From positions 237,563 to 301,562 of the forward strand of contig JBFIES010000004.1 in the NCBI GenBank assembly GCA_041603235.1: a DNA stretch of 64,000 nt, written 5' to 3'. Shown here piece after piece: positions 18,542 to 27,916 of the stretch. Position 1 is the stretch's first letter. Each line of letters begins with the position of its first letter. Origin of the DNA: Panacagrimonas sp041603235 (GTDB taxonomy: Bacteria > Pseudomonadota > Gammaproteobacteria > Nevskiales > Nevskiaceae). The notes below the pieces were generated by a model. It was not told where the DNA came from. It made no database searches and saw only the letters and a list, made by a program, of their open reading frames with translations. Position numbers and translations under genes: made by a program.

Positions 18542-19228
18542 TCAATCCTGGGTTGACCGAGCCAGATCCCAGCGGTATCCACTGCCGCGCAGCGTTGTAA
18601 TGGGGGCCATGCTGCCATCCGGATCCAGCTTGGAGCGCAGCCGGCGAATGAAGACCTCAATGACATTGCTGTCTCGTTCGTCTTCCTCGGCGTACAGGTG
18701 CTCGGTCAATGTGGATTTGGAAACCACTTCTCCAGCGTGCAGGATCAGGTACTCAAGCACCTTGAACTCGTAGGCGGTCAGCTCCACGTTCTTTTCATTG
18801 ACGGTCACCGATTTGGCAGAAGTATCCACAGTGACCGGGCCACAGGTCAGCTTGGGCTGTGCCCAGCCGCCCGAGCGGCGCAGCAGGGCGCGTGCACGGG
18901 CCAGCAGCTCTTCCTTGTGGAAGGGCTTGACCAGATAGTCATCCGCACCGGCTTCCAGACCTTCGACCTTGGTCTGCCAGCTGTCACGGGCAGTGAGAAT
19001 AAGGATGGGAAAGCTGCGTCCGGATTTTCGTGCCTTGCGAATAATCTCGATGCCGCTTTCACCGGGCAGGCCAAGGTCCACGATGGCGATATCCACCGGG
19101 TATTCTGTTGCCATGTACAGGCCGTTCTCTCCATCCGCTGCCTGATCGACGGCAAAGCCTTCGTCAGCAAACATTTTGGTGACCTGTTCTCTCAGGATGT
19201 TGTCGTCTTCGATAACGAGTGCGCGCAT
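18542..19228 (-). CDS. phoP: OmpR-family response regulator, PhoP-like
   Basis: 228 residues. Receiver domain with acidic pocket E7-D8-D9, phospho-acceptor D51 (IVDLGLPGESG), Thr in LILTARD and Lys in LVKPFHKEELLAR. The C-terminal winged-helix DNA-binding domain shows LTAYEFKVLEYLILHAGEVV and RRLRSKLDPDG, closing with GSGYRWDL. Paired with the downstream sensor kinase. PepSY-like and glycine-zipper envelope genes lie upstream on the same strand and could be co-regulated, as is common near PhoPQ-type loci. Confidence 0.92.
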   Translation of the reverse strand: MRALVIEDDNILREQVTKMFADEGFAVDQAADGENGLYMATEYPVDIAIVDLGLPGESGIEIIRKARKSGRSFPILILTARDSWQTKVEGLEAGADDYLVKPFHKEELLARARALLRRSGGWAQPKLTCGPVTVDTSAKSVTVNEKNVELTAYEFKVLEYLILHAGEVVSKSTLTEHLYAEEDERDSNVIEVFIRRLRSKLDPDGSMAPITTLRGSGYRWDLARSTQD

Positions 19229-19266
19229 ATAGGTTTTCTTTTTTAAGTGGCGTTAAATGGAACTGC

Positions 19267-19590
19267 TTATCTAGGAACAAACACGATTCGGACGTCGCCT
19301 TTGGTCAGCAGCTTTACGCGGAATCCGCTGGCTGTCTGCTCGACGTTGAGTACTTTTCCGCCCCCGTAGCGCTGACGTGCTTCGCGGGCTGCTTGTGCAG
19401 GTGATTTGTTGCTGTTGCGTCTGTCGATCAAGGCGTCAGCGGGGCGGCGTGCATCTGCCCCAAGGCTTCCGGCATCAACTCCAACACTGCCGAGCGTGTT
19501 GGAAATACCACCTAGCGGATCAGCAAGAGCGGGCCAACTGCTGCTCAAGACTCCGACCAGGACGATCATGGCTAATGGGCTAAATCGCAT
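19267..19590 (-). CDS. small periplasmic PepSY-like protein
   Basis: 107 residues with a signal peptide (SPLAMIVLVGVLSSSWPALA). After a Gly/Ser/Asp-rich linker the last 45 residues resemble a PepSY domain: SPAQAAREARQRYGGGKVL, then VEQTASGFRVKLLTKGDVRIVFV. Such small proteins are frequently encoded immediately in front of two-component systems and may modulate the sensor. It ends 38 bp before the response regulator start on the same strand, so it is probably the first gene of that operon. No enzymatic role can be seen. Confidence 0.75.
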   Translation of the reverse strand: MRFSPLAMIVLVGVLSSSWPALADPLGGISNTLGSVGVDAGSLGADARRPADALIDRRNSNKSPAQAAREARQRYGGGKVLNVEQTASGFRVKLLTKGDVRIVFVPR

Positions 19591-19625
19591 GAATTCATAT
19601 TCGGGCTGTGTCTCGTCGCTGCTAT

Positions 19626-20249
19626 TCAGTAGCTGACGGGACGTACATTGACGTCGACGGGGATGCGGGCACCCGGGTCATAAGGCATTCGGGTGTGGTA
19701 CGTGCGGCCGCCGTATTGGTAGGAAATATCATACCCATCAATGCGTTGCTCTGTTGTGTGCTCAACAACGGTCTGGCAGACCTGCTCATAACCCACGTGC
19801 TGGACTGTCTCTCGCGGCGCGGAATTCTCAAGTGCGACCCGCTGACCAATTCCGGCGCCGATGACCGCACCGATGACCGTTGCTGCATCCTTGCCACGGC
19901 CCTTGCCAAACTGGTGGCCCGCGACGCCGCCGGCGATGGCGCCAATGGCCGAACCGGCAACGCCGTTATTGAACCAGGGACCTCCGCGGTGCTCTTCACG
20001 GACGACGCGCTCGTCCCAGCATTCGCGTCGCGGTTGTTCGATACGGACGCTGCGATAGATTGGCTGGGCTGAGATGACGTCCGCATACTCGATGGTCTGA
20101 GGTGCGTAGCGGGGCTCTGCAGTCGCTTGGGGGGGATAGTAGGGATCGTATGCCGGGTAGTAATTCCGGTGTTGATGTTTGTGGCCTGCCAGTACCGGAG
20201 TCGCGGCCAGACTGAGGGCAGCAATCAAGGGAATGGCGAGCTTGTTCAT
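19626..20249 (-). CDS. glycine-zipper surface protein (17 kDa antigen-like)
   Basis: 207 residues. The ATG at 20249 has GGAG 8-9 bp upstream and starts a good signal peptide (MNKLAIPLIAALSLAATPVLA); the frame is open further upstream but without signal features. A His/Tyr/Pro-rich N-terminal part is followed by a glycine zipper (GVAGSAIGAIAGGVAGHQFG and VIGAVIGAGIGQRVA), which can form a membrane hairpin. The C-terminal part with CxxVVEHTTEQRIDGYDISYQYGGRTY matches this outer-membrane family. No lipobox Cys is visible at the cleavage site. A structural or stress role at the envelope is likely. Confidence 0.85.
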   Translation of the reverse strand: MNKLAIPLIAALSLAATPVLAGHKHQHRNYYPAYDPYYPPQATAEPRYAPQTIEYADVISAQPIYRSVRIEQPRRECWDERVVREEHRGGPWFNNGVAGSAIGAIAGGVAGHQFGKGRGKDAATVIGAVIGAGIGQRVALENSAPRETVQHVGYEQVCQTVVEHTTEQRIDGYDISYQYGGRTYHTRMPYDPGARIPVDVNVRPVSY

Positions 20250-20398
20250 CGGAAATCTCCAGTAGCGCACCTGCTTCCGGGCAGGAACTGCCTGACACCA
20301 TAGATTCAGGACATGAATTGCCACTGAAGACCGTGGTTTGCGCGCCCCGGCCATCTGCGCAGACAGGCCGTCAGTGCCCGATGGAGCAGCGGATTTGC

Positions 20399-21736
20399 TC
20401 AGCGTCGGCGTCGAGCGAACCGTTTGAGGTTGGAGGGTGTGAAGTACTCTGGATCTTCTTTCCAGTCGTACTCGATCAGCTCATCCTCCTCATTGGTGAG
20501 GTTGAGAATGACGTAACGACGCGACTGCAAGTCGTAATGCACCTGCACGCCATTGATCATCACCGGCACGTTTGGAAAATTGACGGAATGTGATTCTGAG
20601 TACCGCCAGAACTCATCGCGCTGGTCATAGATGTCCTGTGCCAGAACAATCCAGGAATCCTCGTCTACATAAAACACGCGCTTCTTGTACAGATGCGAAG
20701 TGTCGGGACGGGTATGCGCTTCGATGACCCAGACCCGGTGTTTCTCGTAGCGCGTCAGATCCTGATTGATGTGGCCCGGCTGAATAATGTCTTTGTAATC
20801 CAGGTCGTCGTCATACAACTGATAGCTGTTGTAGGGGACCAGCATTTCGCGCTTGCCCAATAGTTTGATCGTGTAACGATCCAGAGGGCCGTTGAACATG
20901 TCGATCTGATCCTGCGTCATCAACCCATCGAAGGCGGGGTGGTCGTAGCCGACTTCTCCGATGCGCAGTTGCCGGTTCTGAGCCGCGCTGTAGCTCCAGA
21001 CACCGGGCGTCTGCTTGATACGGTCAAGCGGCACATGCAGCAGCAGCGACGCTCCTGCCTTGCTTGCGGGTGATACCACCTTGCTCATCACGTAGACGTT
21101 TTGGTTGTCGAGCGTCTCCGCCGTTGCCTTCTGATTGTTATAGACGTAACTCAACTCCAGATAGCTGCGCTGGATCACGTAATCGCCACCTGTGGTGGTG
21201 GCAGCCGAGGCGACATAACCCCGGTAACCGCTGGTGTTGTAACGCATGATGTGATTCCACATCACCTCGATGCCATTGGTCGGTATCGGAAACGGGAATC
21301 CTTGAGCTGTGCAGCAGAAACCGTGACCTGACTCGCTAAGCTCTGCCCGCGTGGCATTCTCGCGTGTCTCGGTCAAAAACCAGTCCGGATATGCCGCTGC
21401 CCGATGACTCGGGTACACCGGCATTCGAAAAGTCTCTGGGAATGTTCTAAACAGCGCTTTCTGGCCTTCGGTCAGCCATTGCTCGTGTTCCCGATAATTC
21501 GCGGCAGTGAGTGTGATGATGGGCTTGTCGTCTTCGTAAGGGTCATCGCCACGTTCAAAGTCCTGCAAGACCAGCGGTTTCCACGGTGGGATGCTGCCGT
21601 CGGCGTTGCCTGCGGCCTCGGCACCCACTGGGGTCAGGCTCGCGCCCAGTTCAGAGGCCTTTTCAGCGCTGACCTTGCCAAGTGCCATGGCTGGTAGCAG
21701 CAGTAGTGGAAGACTCCATGAAAGGCGCGATCTCAT
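20399..21736 (-). CDS. DUF1329 (outer membrane LolA-like) protein
   Basis: About 445 residues, secreted (signal MRSRLSWSLPLLLLPAMALG). Of two adjacent ATG codons the one at 21736 is better spaced from AGGAGA. The family pattern is present: KASELGASLTPVGAEAAGN near the start, FRMPVYPSHRAAAYP, and the C-terminal blocks HRVWVIEAHTRPDTSHLYKK and YVDEDSWIVLAQDIYDQR, which resemble LolA/LolB-like lipid-binding barrels. In pseudomonads and hydrocarbon degraders DUF1329 genes often accompany an RND/MmpL-like exporter and DUF1302, but neither is next to it here. Role unknown; lipid handling is inferred. Confidence 0.9.
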   Translation of the reverse strand: MRSRLSWSLPLLLLPAMALGKVSAEKASELGASLTPVGAEAAGNADGSIPPWKPLVLQDFERGDDPYEDDKPIITLTAANYREHEQWLTEGQKALFRTFPETFRMPVYPSHRAAAYPDWFLTETRENATRAELSESGHGFCCTAQGFPFPIPTNGIEVMWNHIMRYNTSGYRGYVASAATTTGGDYVIQRSYLELSYVYNNQKATAETLDNQNVYVMSKVVSPASKAGASLLLHVPLDRIKQTPGVWSYSAAQNRQLRIGEVGYDHPAFDGLMTQDQIDMFNGPLDRYTIKLLGKREMLVPYNSYQLYDDDLDYKDIIQPGHINQDLTRYEKHRVWVIEAHTRPDTSHLYKKRVFYVDEDSWIVLAQDIYDQRDEFWRYSESHSVNFPNVPVMINGVQVHYDLQSRRYVILNLTNEEDELIEYDWKEDPEYFTPSNLKRFARRRR

Positions 21737-21847
21737 CATTTCTCCTGCATCAGTTGGCACGTCTTGTGATGAAGATTGTTTAAAGTGCCGTCACTGGTTA
21801 GTCATCGCAGACTAACATCGGTTCCTCAATATTGGAGTGACAGGCTT

Positions 21848-23011
21848 TTGACAGAGACGGGCAGGGTTACCACCATTGCGCTTATCGCTGGTGAGATTTC
21901 AGGTGACTTGCTGGGTGCGGCAGTTACGCGCGCCCTCCGCTCGCAGATTGCTGACGTCAGGGTCATCGGCGTGGCCGGGCCCCGGATGGTCGAAGCAGGT
22001 TGCGAGGCCATCGCGTCAATAGACACGCTGTCGGTCATGGGCCTGGCGGAAGTCCTCCCGGCCATTCCGCGTTTGCTGAAGTTGCGGCGCTTTCTGATCA
22101 ATACACTTGAGCATGAAAAACCGGATGTCGTCATCGGCATCGATGCGCCGGATTTCAATCTGGGCCTAGAACGCAGGCTGAGAAACAAGGGTTTGCATAC
22201 CGCGCATGTTGTCAGTCCCAGTATCTGGGCCTGGCGCGCGGGCAGGGTCAAGGGCATCTGCGAGGCGGCGGAGACCATGCTCTGTCTATTGCCCTTTGAA
22301 CCGGATCACTATGCGGGGCATCCCATTGATGCGCGTTACATTGGACACCCTCTGGCCGATGAACTTGACGAGCACGTCTCTCCCCAGCATGCGAGGGCGC
22401 AATTGGGCCTGCCGATTGAAGGGCGCGTCGTGGCCATCCTGCCCGGATCGCGTGGTAGCGAATTGAAATATCTGGCAAGCACTTTCGCTCAAACTGCTTC
22501 ACTGCTGAGTCAGCGCTTCCATGATGTTCGATTTGTTACGCCAATAGCCAAGCCTTCGCTTGAACCGGCGCTGCGCGCTGCAATTGAGGAACATGCCCCC
22601 AATTGCCAGTGGGATGTGGTGGCGGGTCAGTCACGATTGGCGATGCAGGCAGCGGACACCGTGCTTCTGGCTTCGGGAACCGCGACGCTGGAATGTCTGC
22701 TCCTGGGAAGGAGCATGACCGTCGCCTACAAGGGGTCCGCGCTGACCGCCTGGCTCATGCTGCGGATGGGCTTGCTCAAGACCGCTCACGTCAGCCTGCC
22801 CAATCTGCTCAGCGAGCAGCCCTGCGTGACGGAGCTGTTGCAGGAAAAGGCCACTCCTGAGAATCTCGCTCAAGACATTGGGCGGCTACTTGAATCGGAG
22901 TGTGAGCGCGACAAGCAGTTGTCACAGTTCACGGCGGTACGACATGAGCTTCGCAGGGATGCGGCAGCACAAACCGCCAAGGTGATTGTTGAGAAATATT
23001 TAAGGCAATAG
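21848..23011 (+). CDS. lpxB: lipid-A-disaccharide synthase
   Basis: About 387 residues from a TTG start; GGAG lies 10 bp upstream and the following VTTIALIAGEISGDLLGA is the normal N-terminus (an upstream TTG-type extension to 21776 is not conserved). Family blocks are GVAGPRMVEAGCEAI, VMGLAEVLPAIPRL, VIGIDAPDFNL, SPSIWAWRAGRVK, YIGHPLAD and LPGSRGSE. The enzyme is a peripheral inner-membrane glycosyltransferase joining lipid X and UDP-diacylglucosamine in lipid A synthesis. It is not in the usual lpxA-lpxB-rnhB string; neighbours are unrelated and face other ways. Confidence 0.96.
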   Translation: MTETGRVTTIALIAGEISGDLLGAAVTRALRSQIADVRVIGVAGPRMVEAGCEAIASIDTLSVMGLAEVLPAIPRLLKLRRFLINTLEHEKPDVVIGIDAPDFNLGLERRLRNKGLHTAHVVSPSIWAWRAGRVKGICEAAETMLCLLPFEPDHYAGHPIDARYIGHPLADELDEHVSPQHARAQLGLPIEGRVVAILPGSRGSELKYLASTFAQTASLLSQRFHDVRFVTPIAKPSLEPALRAAIEEHAPNCQWDVVAGQSRLAMQAADTVLLASGTATLECLLLGRSMTVAYKGSALTAWLMLRMGLLKTAHVSLPNLLSEQPCVTELLQEKATPENLAQDIGRLLESECERDKQLSQFTAVRHELRRDAAAQTAKVIVEKYLRQ

Positions 23012-23075
23012 CCTCTTCATGCAGGTTTGGCGAAGGCTGCTAAATACCATTCCATACCGCGTGCCTGGGCTGTTC

Positions 23076-23588
23076 CTAACGCTTCCAGCAATCGGTCCCG
23101 CCGCCGCTTGCCCCTCTGAGTCCGGCGGAGCTTTGGCAGAGGCTTGCACAGTGGGTATCCGCCGTTTGTCCGCCAACAGGCGCCATGACGATGGTGAAGC
23201 CAATTCGTGATGCCGAGCCTTCGGGGGGGCAGGTGCTCGAACCAGGGTTGCCTTGCAGGCTCACTGCATAGATGGTGTCGTCGCCGCTGGACCCGCTCAG
23301 ATTGCCTTCGCGGTCCAGATAGAGCGTGCCGCTTGGGTACCCGAACTTGGACAGGGAAGTGGCATAGCGCTTGTGGTCCAGGTTGTAGCCTTCCTGCCGT
23401 GAAATGAGGTCCGCCGCCGTTGCCTTGGCCACGGTCCGATTGGCACGCAGCACGTACTGGCGGTAACTCGGTACCGCGATAGTGGCAAGGATGGCCACCA
23501 CGACGACCGCGATCATCAATTCAACAAGCGTGAAGCCGCGAGCGCGCTTGATGAGAGCAACCGGTGCGGAAAAGGCGTGGCGTGTCAT
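23076..23588 (-). CDS. pilE: type IV minor pilin PilE
   Basis: 170 residues. The prepilin cleavage site is RGFTLVELMIAVVVVAILA, with the conserved Glu at mature position 5, so it is processed by PilD and methylated. A short basic leader precedes it. The C-terminal part has two Cys pairs for a disulfide loop and a Gly/Ser-rich end. Its ATG overlaps the pilY1 stop (TGATG), making it the last gene of the minor pilin operon. PilE helps prime assembly of the type IV pilus. Confidence 0.92.
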   Translation of the reverse strand: MTRHAFSAPVALIKRARGFTLVELMIAVVVVAILATIAVPSYRQYVLRANRTVAKATAADLISRQEGYNLDHKRYATSLSKFGYPSGTLYLDREGNLSGSSGDDTIYAVSLQGNPGSSTCPPEGSASRIGFTIVMAPVGGQTADTHCASLCQSSAGLRGASGGGTDCWKR

Positions 23589-26500
23589 CAGGGCGTGCTC
23601 GCTTGCGGACGGGTTTCATCGTCACCGCGGCGCTCTCGCCAGTAGACCGGGTAGTAGCGCGGGCTTCGAGCTTCGAGCGTCATGGTGTTGGCGGCGATGC
23701 TGTTGCTGGCCAGGCTATTGACCTCACCTGCCAGACCCGGCGACCCGCCGTCGGTGCTGCGCTTGTCACCATCGCTGTCATCTATGAAGTCGTTGATGAC
23801 GGGGCGACTGTCGGCAAGCGAAACACCGTACAGGCGGTTACTGCCTTCCTCAGGCGCACAGGTACGCGAATTCGGGTCCGGCATGACATAGGAGGTCACA
23901 AATATGACGCCGCCCGTGGTCAAAGGTTGCGACATGATTTTTTCGCCGCGGCCAGTCAATGCCAATCGCCATCCAATTGCGTTGTCAGCCGATGTGCCAC
24001 ATCCGGCTGCGCCGTCTGCACAGGCCGCGGTCAGGTCCACGAAGTCGCTCAGGGTATCGAGGTCGCTCTCGCTGGTGTTGATCTGGGCGACGGTCTTGCC
24101 GGTGGCCACATCGCGATCACGATAGACAAACAAATGGTTCTGCGTGGCTGCATTGAAGGGATCCGCGCGATCTCCAGAGCCGAAGACAATTGCGTCATAA
24201 GCGCCGTTGCTGTCGCGGTAGGGAACATAGTCTGGCGCCTGGAAGAAGCGGCGATCGTTGCTGACGTTGGCCGTGTCGTGACGTCCGACACTGGCCAGTG
24301 GCGTGATCGTCCACTTTGAGCGGTCGCTGCCAGGAAAATCTGCACGCCAGAGTCGTCCGCCGGTATCGAGCGCGTAAAGACGATCAATACTGCCGTCACC
24401 GTCGGTATCCACTGCGGTCGTATCAGCGGCAAAGCTGTCTGTCATCAGTGGATGCAGGAAAGTCTTGCTGGCGGCGTTATAAGGCGTGGTGGAATTGAAT
24501 GTGCCTTTGGCCGCTTTCCAGATCAGCTCACCCGTGAGGGCATCTACCAAATAAATAGCATTGCCCTTGCCATCATCCAGCCCCAGCACGCCGTCACTGC
24601 CACGGGCAAGATCCTTGCCCAATCTCACATTCGCTACGGTTCGACCACCGTTGTAACCGGCGCCGAAGACAACGGCGCTGGAAACGCTGGTATTGCCACT
24701 TTGTTCGTAACGAATTCGACCGGCCTGCGGATTGCTGAAACTCAGTGCCATCTCTGCAAAGTGACTCGCCGAGCCGGCAATTTGTCCACTTGAATTGAAC
24801 AGCCCGTCCGGCCCGATTCGCCAGAGCATTTCCGGCGCGTCAGGATTGGTGATGTCCAGAGCATAGACATGGCTGCCGCCGCGGCGCAGGCCGAAGTAGG
24901 CACGCACCTGGTCGTGAGTATTGTTGTGGTCAATGACGCCATCTGCGACGCCACCCGAGGAATCACGATCGCGAATCACCACGGTAGGGGCACCGTCCAC
25001 CCCGTAGGGGAAGACGCTGGCGCTGTCGTTATCACGCAGTGCTTTCTGCTGGTTCATGACAACGCGTGGCATGAAGCCCCAGACCTCTGCACCAGACTCG
25101 GCGCCGCCTGAGCTGGTATTGCGCAGCATGCGCAGATAGCCGTCGCTGGCACCGTAAAGCAGGCGAATATCCGGGTTGCTCTCGGAGTAGCTGCCACGAG
25201 CGCCGTAATTGATCGCCACAGGACGCGAGTGCAGGACCGCACCGTGCAGCCATTCGCGGCCGACCAGATCATTGCCGGTGCCCAGAGACGACAGAGTGGG
25301 GCCTACCTCGTATCCGCGCGCATACAGCAGCAATTCGTGCGCGTGGGTATCTGAGCTGGCACCCAGTGCGCTTTGCAGTTCGCTGCGCACGTCTGCGTCG
25401 TCGGCATCCAGCGCCGCCAGACTTGGGATGGCGGTCGCATTGAAATGATCGTAGAACAGCTGGCGGGCACCATCTGCATTGGAGCGACCCGGCTCGCCGC
25501 CACCATTACGCTGATAGCCCGGAATGCGTTGCCCGGCGCCGCCTAGTTCGGCGGCGCGTCCATCGCCGGCCGCAGACCCGAGCAGGGCCGGCAAGGTCCA
25601 GAAGCTCAGTGCATCTTCGCGAATGCGACCGTCACTGGCGATGGCATTGGCACTACGCGCATCGAAATAAAGGAAATTGCCATCATCATCTGCACGTAGT
25701 TCAAGTTTCTTGAGGTTCCCGCTCCAGCGCGGTGATTTCTCGGCTGCGGGCAGGAAACTGCCGAAGAAGGCTTCCGGGCGCAATTGTCCGGGGCTGAGCG
25801 TGTCGGCTGTGATGCTGGGCGTGAGCAGGCTGGCATCTACTTCGAGAACGGGTTTGAGCAGTTCGGCAACCGTTTGTCCCAACCCCAGCAAACCCAGATT
25901 GTTGGCATAGGCCGTGACATTGGCGCCCGTACTGGCCAGCGCCGCCGCTGATGTCAGATTGTCCTGCAGAAGGAAATGCGAGTTCAGACGGATTTCATTA
26001 CCCAGCAGGTCAACGAATCCCGGCTCTGCTGCTTGTGCCACCACGTCGGGGAACGTAAAGCCGCCAGCGACTTCCGCTGCAGGAAAGTAGCGACGCAACT
26101 CGTCGTCTGATTCGTCATCCCGACCGGTATTGGTCAGCTGCACGTTGAGTACGTTCACCGTATCGCACTGTGCATCCGGTTGAATGTAATTGGCGCCATT
26201 CTCAATCGACTGGTCCCGTGTCAGCAGACCGGTGAGACCATCCCAGCGCGATAGCGGCGCGTTGTAGACCACATCGCCCGACAGGTAGTGCGCAATCTCT
26301 ACATAGACTTCCTTGCCCTGATAGGGCGGCAACAACTCTGCCGGATTGGTGACGGCTGAAGAGAGCAGGGCGGTGGTTGAGTTGAGCAGATTGACCGGGT
26401 CGAGTGCATCGGTCAGTGCGCTGACAACGCGTGTCACCACCTGGGTAATCGCGCCCTGGTCCACCAGCGGCGTGAAGCCCACCAGGAAATAGGCGCCGTT

Positions 26501-27304
26501 ACTGCAATTGACGGTTTCTCGTCGGCTGGTTGGGATGGAAGCCTGATCCCCAAATGCGCAGGCCGCGCCGGTGTCTCCCGCAGCACTGGAGCGATCAGCG
26601 TGATTGACCATGATCGCGACACGCGAATTGATCAGATTATTGAGCATGGATTCAAGCAGCGAGACCAGACTGGTCTGCCCAAGATTGAGAATGCCGCTGA
26701 AGGTGGTGTTGAGCAGACCGGTTACGGCAGTGGGTAACTGGCCGACCACGGTCGTCAGAAGCGGATCAACCAGCCCCTCGATCAGGTCTTCGACGAATCC
26801 GCCGAGCAGACCGTTGATCACGCCACTCAGGAGCGGGATGCTGGTCAGGAAGCCCAGCGTGCTGCAGCTCAGCTGTGTAACGCCGCCCAGCAGGGGCCGC
26901 AACAAGACACTGACGCCCTGAATCGGGATGGCTGGTGAAACCAGGCCCAGGATGCCGTAGAGATTGCACAGGCCATTGGCATCCATGCCAGAGCCGGTCA
27001 GCAAGCCTGTGAGCAAGCCCTGAGGGTCATCTGTGGTGCCGGCCAGAAGATCTTCGAGCAACTGGCTGTTGCGAATATCCAGGCACAGTTGTGGGGCGTC
27101 CGGATTGGCCGGATTGAGTTCTCGCGTGAGAACGTTGTTGCAGATGCCGAGCAGATTCAGATCCAGAACCAGGATCGTCATCGGCGGCTTCAATGGGTTG
27201 TCAGCCGGATTGTTATAGATATCGATATCGTCAGCGCGGACGGCGGGCAGGGCGATGATCAGGCCCAGCAGCAGGGCGAGAATTTTTTGATGTATGGCGT
27301 TCAT
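23588..27304 (-). CDS. pilY1: PilY1/PilC-type pilus tip adhesin
   Basis: 1238 residues with signal peptide (LALLLGLIIALPAVRA). The C-terminal half is the PilY1 beta-propeller: YGASDGYLRMLRNT, AYFGLRRGGSHVYALDITNP, GYNGGRTVANVRLG, and a calcium loop DTDGDGSID at about residue 962. The N-terminal half differs from classical PilY1: where a von Willebrand A metal site (DxSxS) is expected there is DLNLLG, and residues about 98-226 are a Leu/Gly-rich stretch of repeated GLL-type turns. PilY1 sits at the pilus tip, controls extension and retraction, and binds surfaces. Position between pilX and pilE is canonical. Confidence 0.95.
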   Translation of the reverse strand: MNAIHQKILALLLGLIIALPAVRADDIDIYNNPADNPLKPPMTILVLDLNLLGICNNVLTRELNPANPDAPQLCLDIRNSQLLEDLLAGTTDDPQGLLTGLLTGSGMDANGLCNLYGILGLVSPAIPIQGVSVLLRPLLGGVTQLSCSTLGFLTSIPLLSGVINGLLGGFVEDLIEGLVDPLLTTVVGQLPTAVTGLLNTTFSGILNLGQTSLVSLLESMLNNLINSRVAIMVNHADRSSAAGDTGAACAFGDQASIPTSRRETVNCSNGAYFLVGFTPLVDQGAITQVVTRVVSALTDALDPVNLLNSTTALLSSAVTNPAELLPPYQGKEVYVEIAHYLSGDVVYNAPLSRWDGLTGLLTRDQSIENGANYIQPDAQCDTVNVLNVQLTNTGRDDESDDELRRYFPAAEVAGGFTFPDVVAQAAEPGFVDLLGNEIRLNSHFLLQDNLTSAAALASTGANVTAYANNLGLLGLGQTVAELLKPVLEVDASLLTPSITADTLSPGQLRPEAFFGSFLPAAEKSPRWSGNLKKLELRADDDGNFLYFDARSANAIASDGRIREDALSFWTLPALLGSAAGDGRAAELGGAGQRIPGYQRNGGGEPGRSNADGARQLFYDHFNATAIPSLAALDADDADVRSELQSALGASSDTHAHELLLYARGYEVGPTLSSLGTGNDLVGREWLHGAVLHSRPVAINYGARGSYSESNPDIRLLYGASDGYLRMLRNTSSGGAESGAEVWGFMPRVVMNQQKALRDNDSASVFPYGVDGAPTVVIRDRDSSGGVADGVIDHNNTHDQVRAYFGLRRGGSHVYALDITNPDAPEMLWRIGPDGLFNSSGQIAGSASHFAEMALSFSNPQAGRIRYEQSGNTSVSSAVVFGAGYNGGRTVANVRLGKDLARGSDGVLGLDDGKGNAIYLVDALTGELIWKAAKGTFNSTTPYNAASKTFLHPLMTDSFAADTTAVDTDGDGSIDRLYALDTGGRLWRADFPGSDRSKWTITPLASVGRHDTANVSNDRRFFQAPDYVPYRDSNGAYDAIVFGSGDRADPFNAATQNHLFVYRDRDVATGKTVAQINTSESDLDTLSDFVDLTAACADGAAGCGTSADNAIGWRLALTGRGEKIMSQPLTTGGVIFVTSYVMPDPNSRTCAPEEGSNRLYGVSLADSRPVINDFIDDSDGDKRSTDGGSPGLAGEVNSLASNSIAANTMTLEARSPRYYPVYWRERRGDDETRPQASTP

Positions 27305-27312
27305 GGCAACTC

Positions 27313-27915
27313 CTACTCCGTGACCAGGCCGTCGACGGAATCGACTTTCACGTAGGTGCCCTGGCTGACTTCGGCGGCACCGAAATTTCCCTCTTCTTCT
27401 GCGCCGGATGCGCGGCTGGTAATGGTTCTGTCGTAACCCGCGACCACGGTGAAGTTCGCGAGTTGATAGCGCACGCCACTGTCGCCGCGGCGCAGTGCCG
27501 AGACCGGCGCAAAATCAGAGCCGCTGATGCTCTCGCGCCGGATCAGGGTGTAGGCATATTTTTTCAAAGGACCGTCCGACAGGACTGAGGCATCGGCCGT
27601 GTCGGTGGGGCAAACAAAATTCTGCTTGTTCTCCAGCACGATGGCATCCAGGTTGTCCGTCAGGAAGCAGTTCTGTACATAGCCAGAGCCTGGATAGACC
27701 ACAAGATTCTCGCGTGATTGAAGCAGGTCTTCGAGCAGCGACTCCGCGCTCTGCAAGGACTGCACCCGACTTTCTTCATTCAGTGCCAGGCGCATATCCG
27801 TGCGACCGGAACGCATCGCTGCCAATCCGAGCAAGGTGATGACCACCATGAAGAACAGGGCTGTTGCCAGAGCAGCACCGATTTGTTTGTCCGGGTTACT
27901 GGTTTGTGCGCGCAT
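27313..27915 (-). CDS. pilX: type IV pilus assembly protein PilX
   Basis: 200 residues. A short leader is followed by the PilX-type N-terminal helix QIGAALATALFFMVVITLLGLAAMRS and the TDMRLALNEESRVQSLQSAES block, typical of PilX, which lacks the canonical GFTLxE cleavage box. It is a minor pilin-like subunit in the pilus priming complex. It lies 8 bp upstream of pilY1 and 1 bp after pilW in one operon. Confidence 0.92.
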   Translation of the reverse strand: MRAQTSNPDKQIGAALATALFFMVVITLLGLAAMRSGRTDMRLALNEESRVQSLQSAESLLEDLLQSRENLVVYPGSGYVQNCFLTDNLDAIVLENKQNFVCPTDTADASVLSDGPLKKYAYTLIRRESISGSDFAPVSALRRGDSGVRYQLANFTVVAGYDRTITSRASGAEEEGNFGAAEVSQGTYVKVDSVDGLVTE

Positions 27916-27916
27916 G

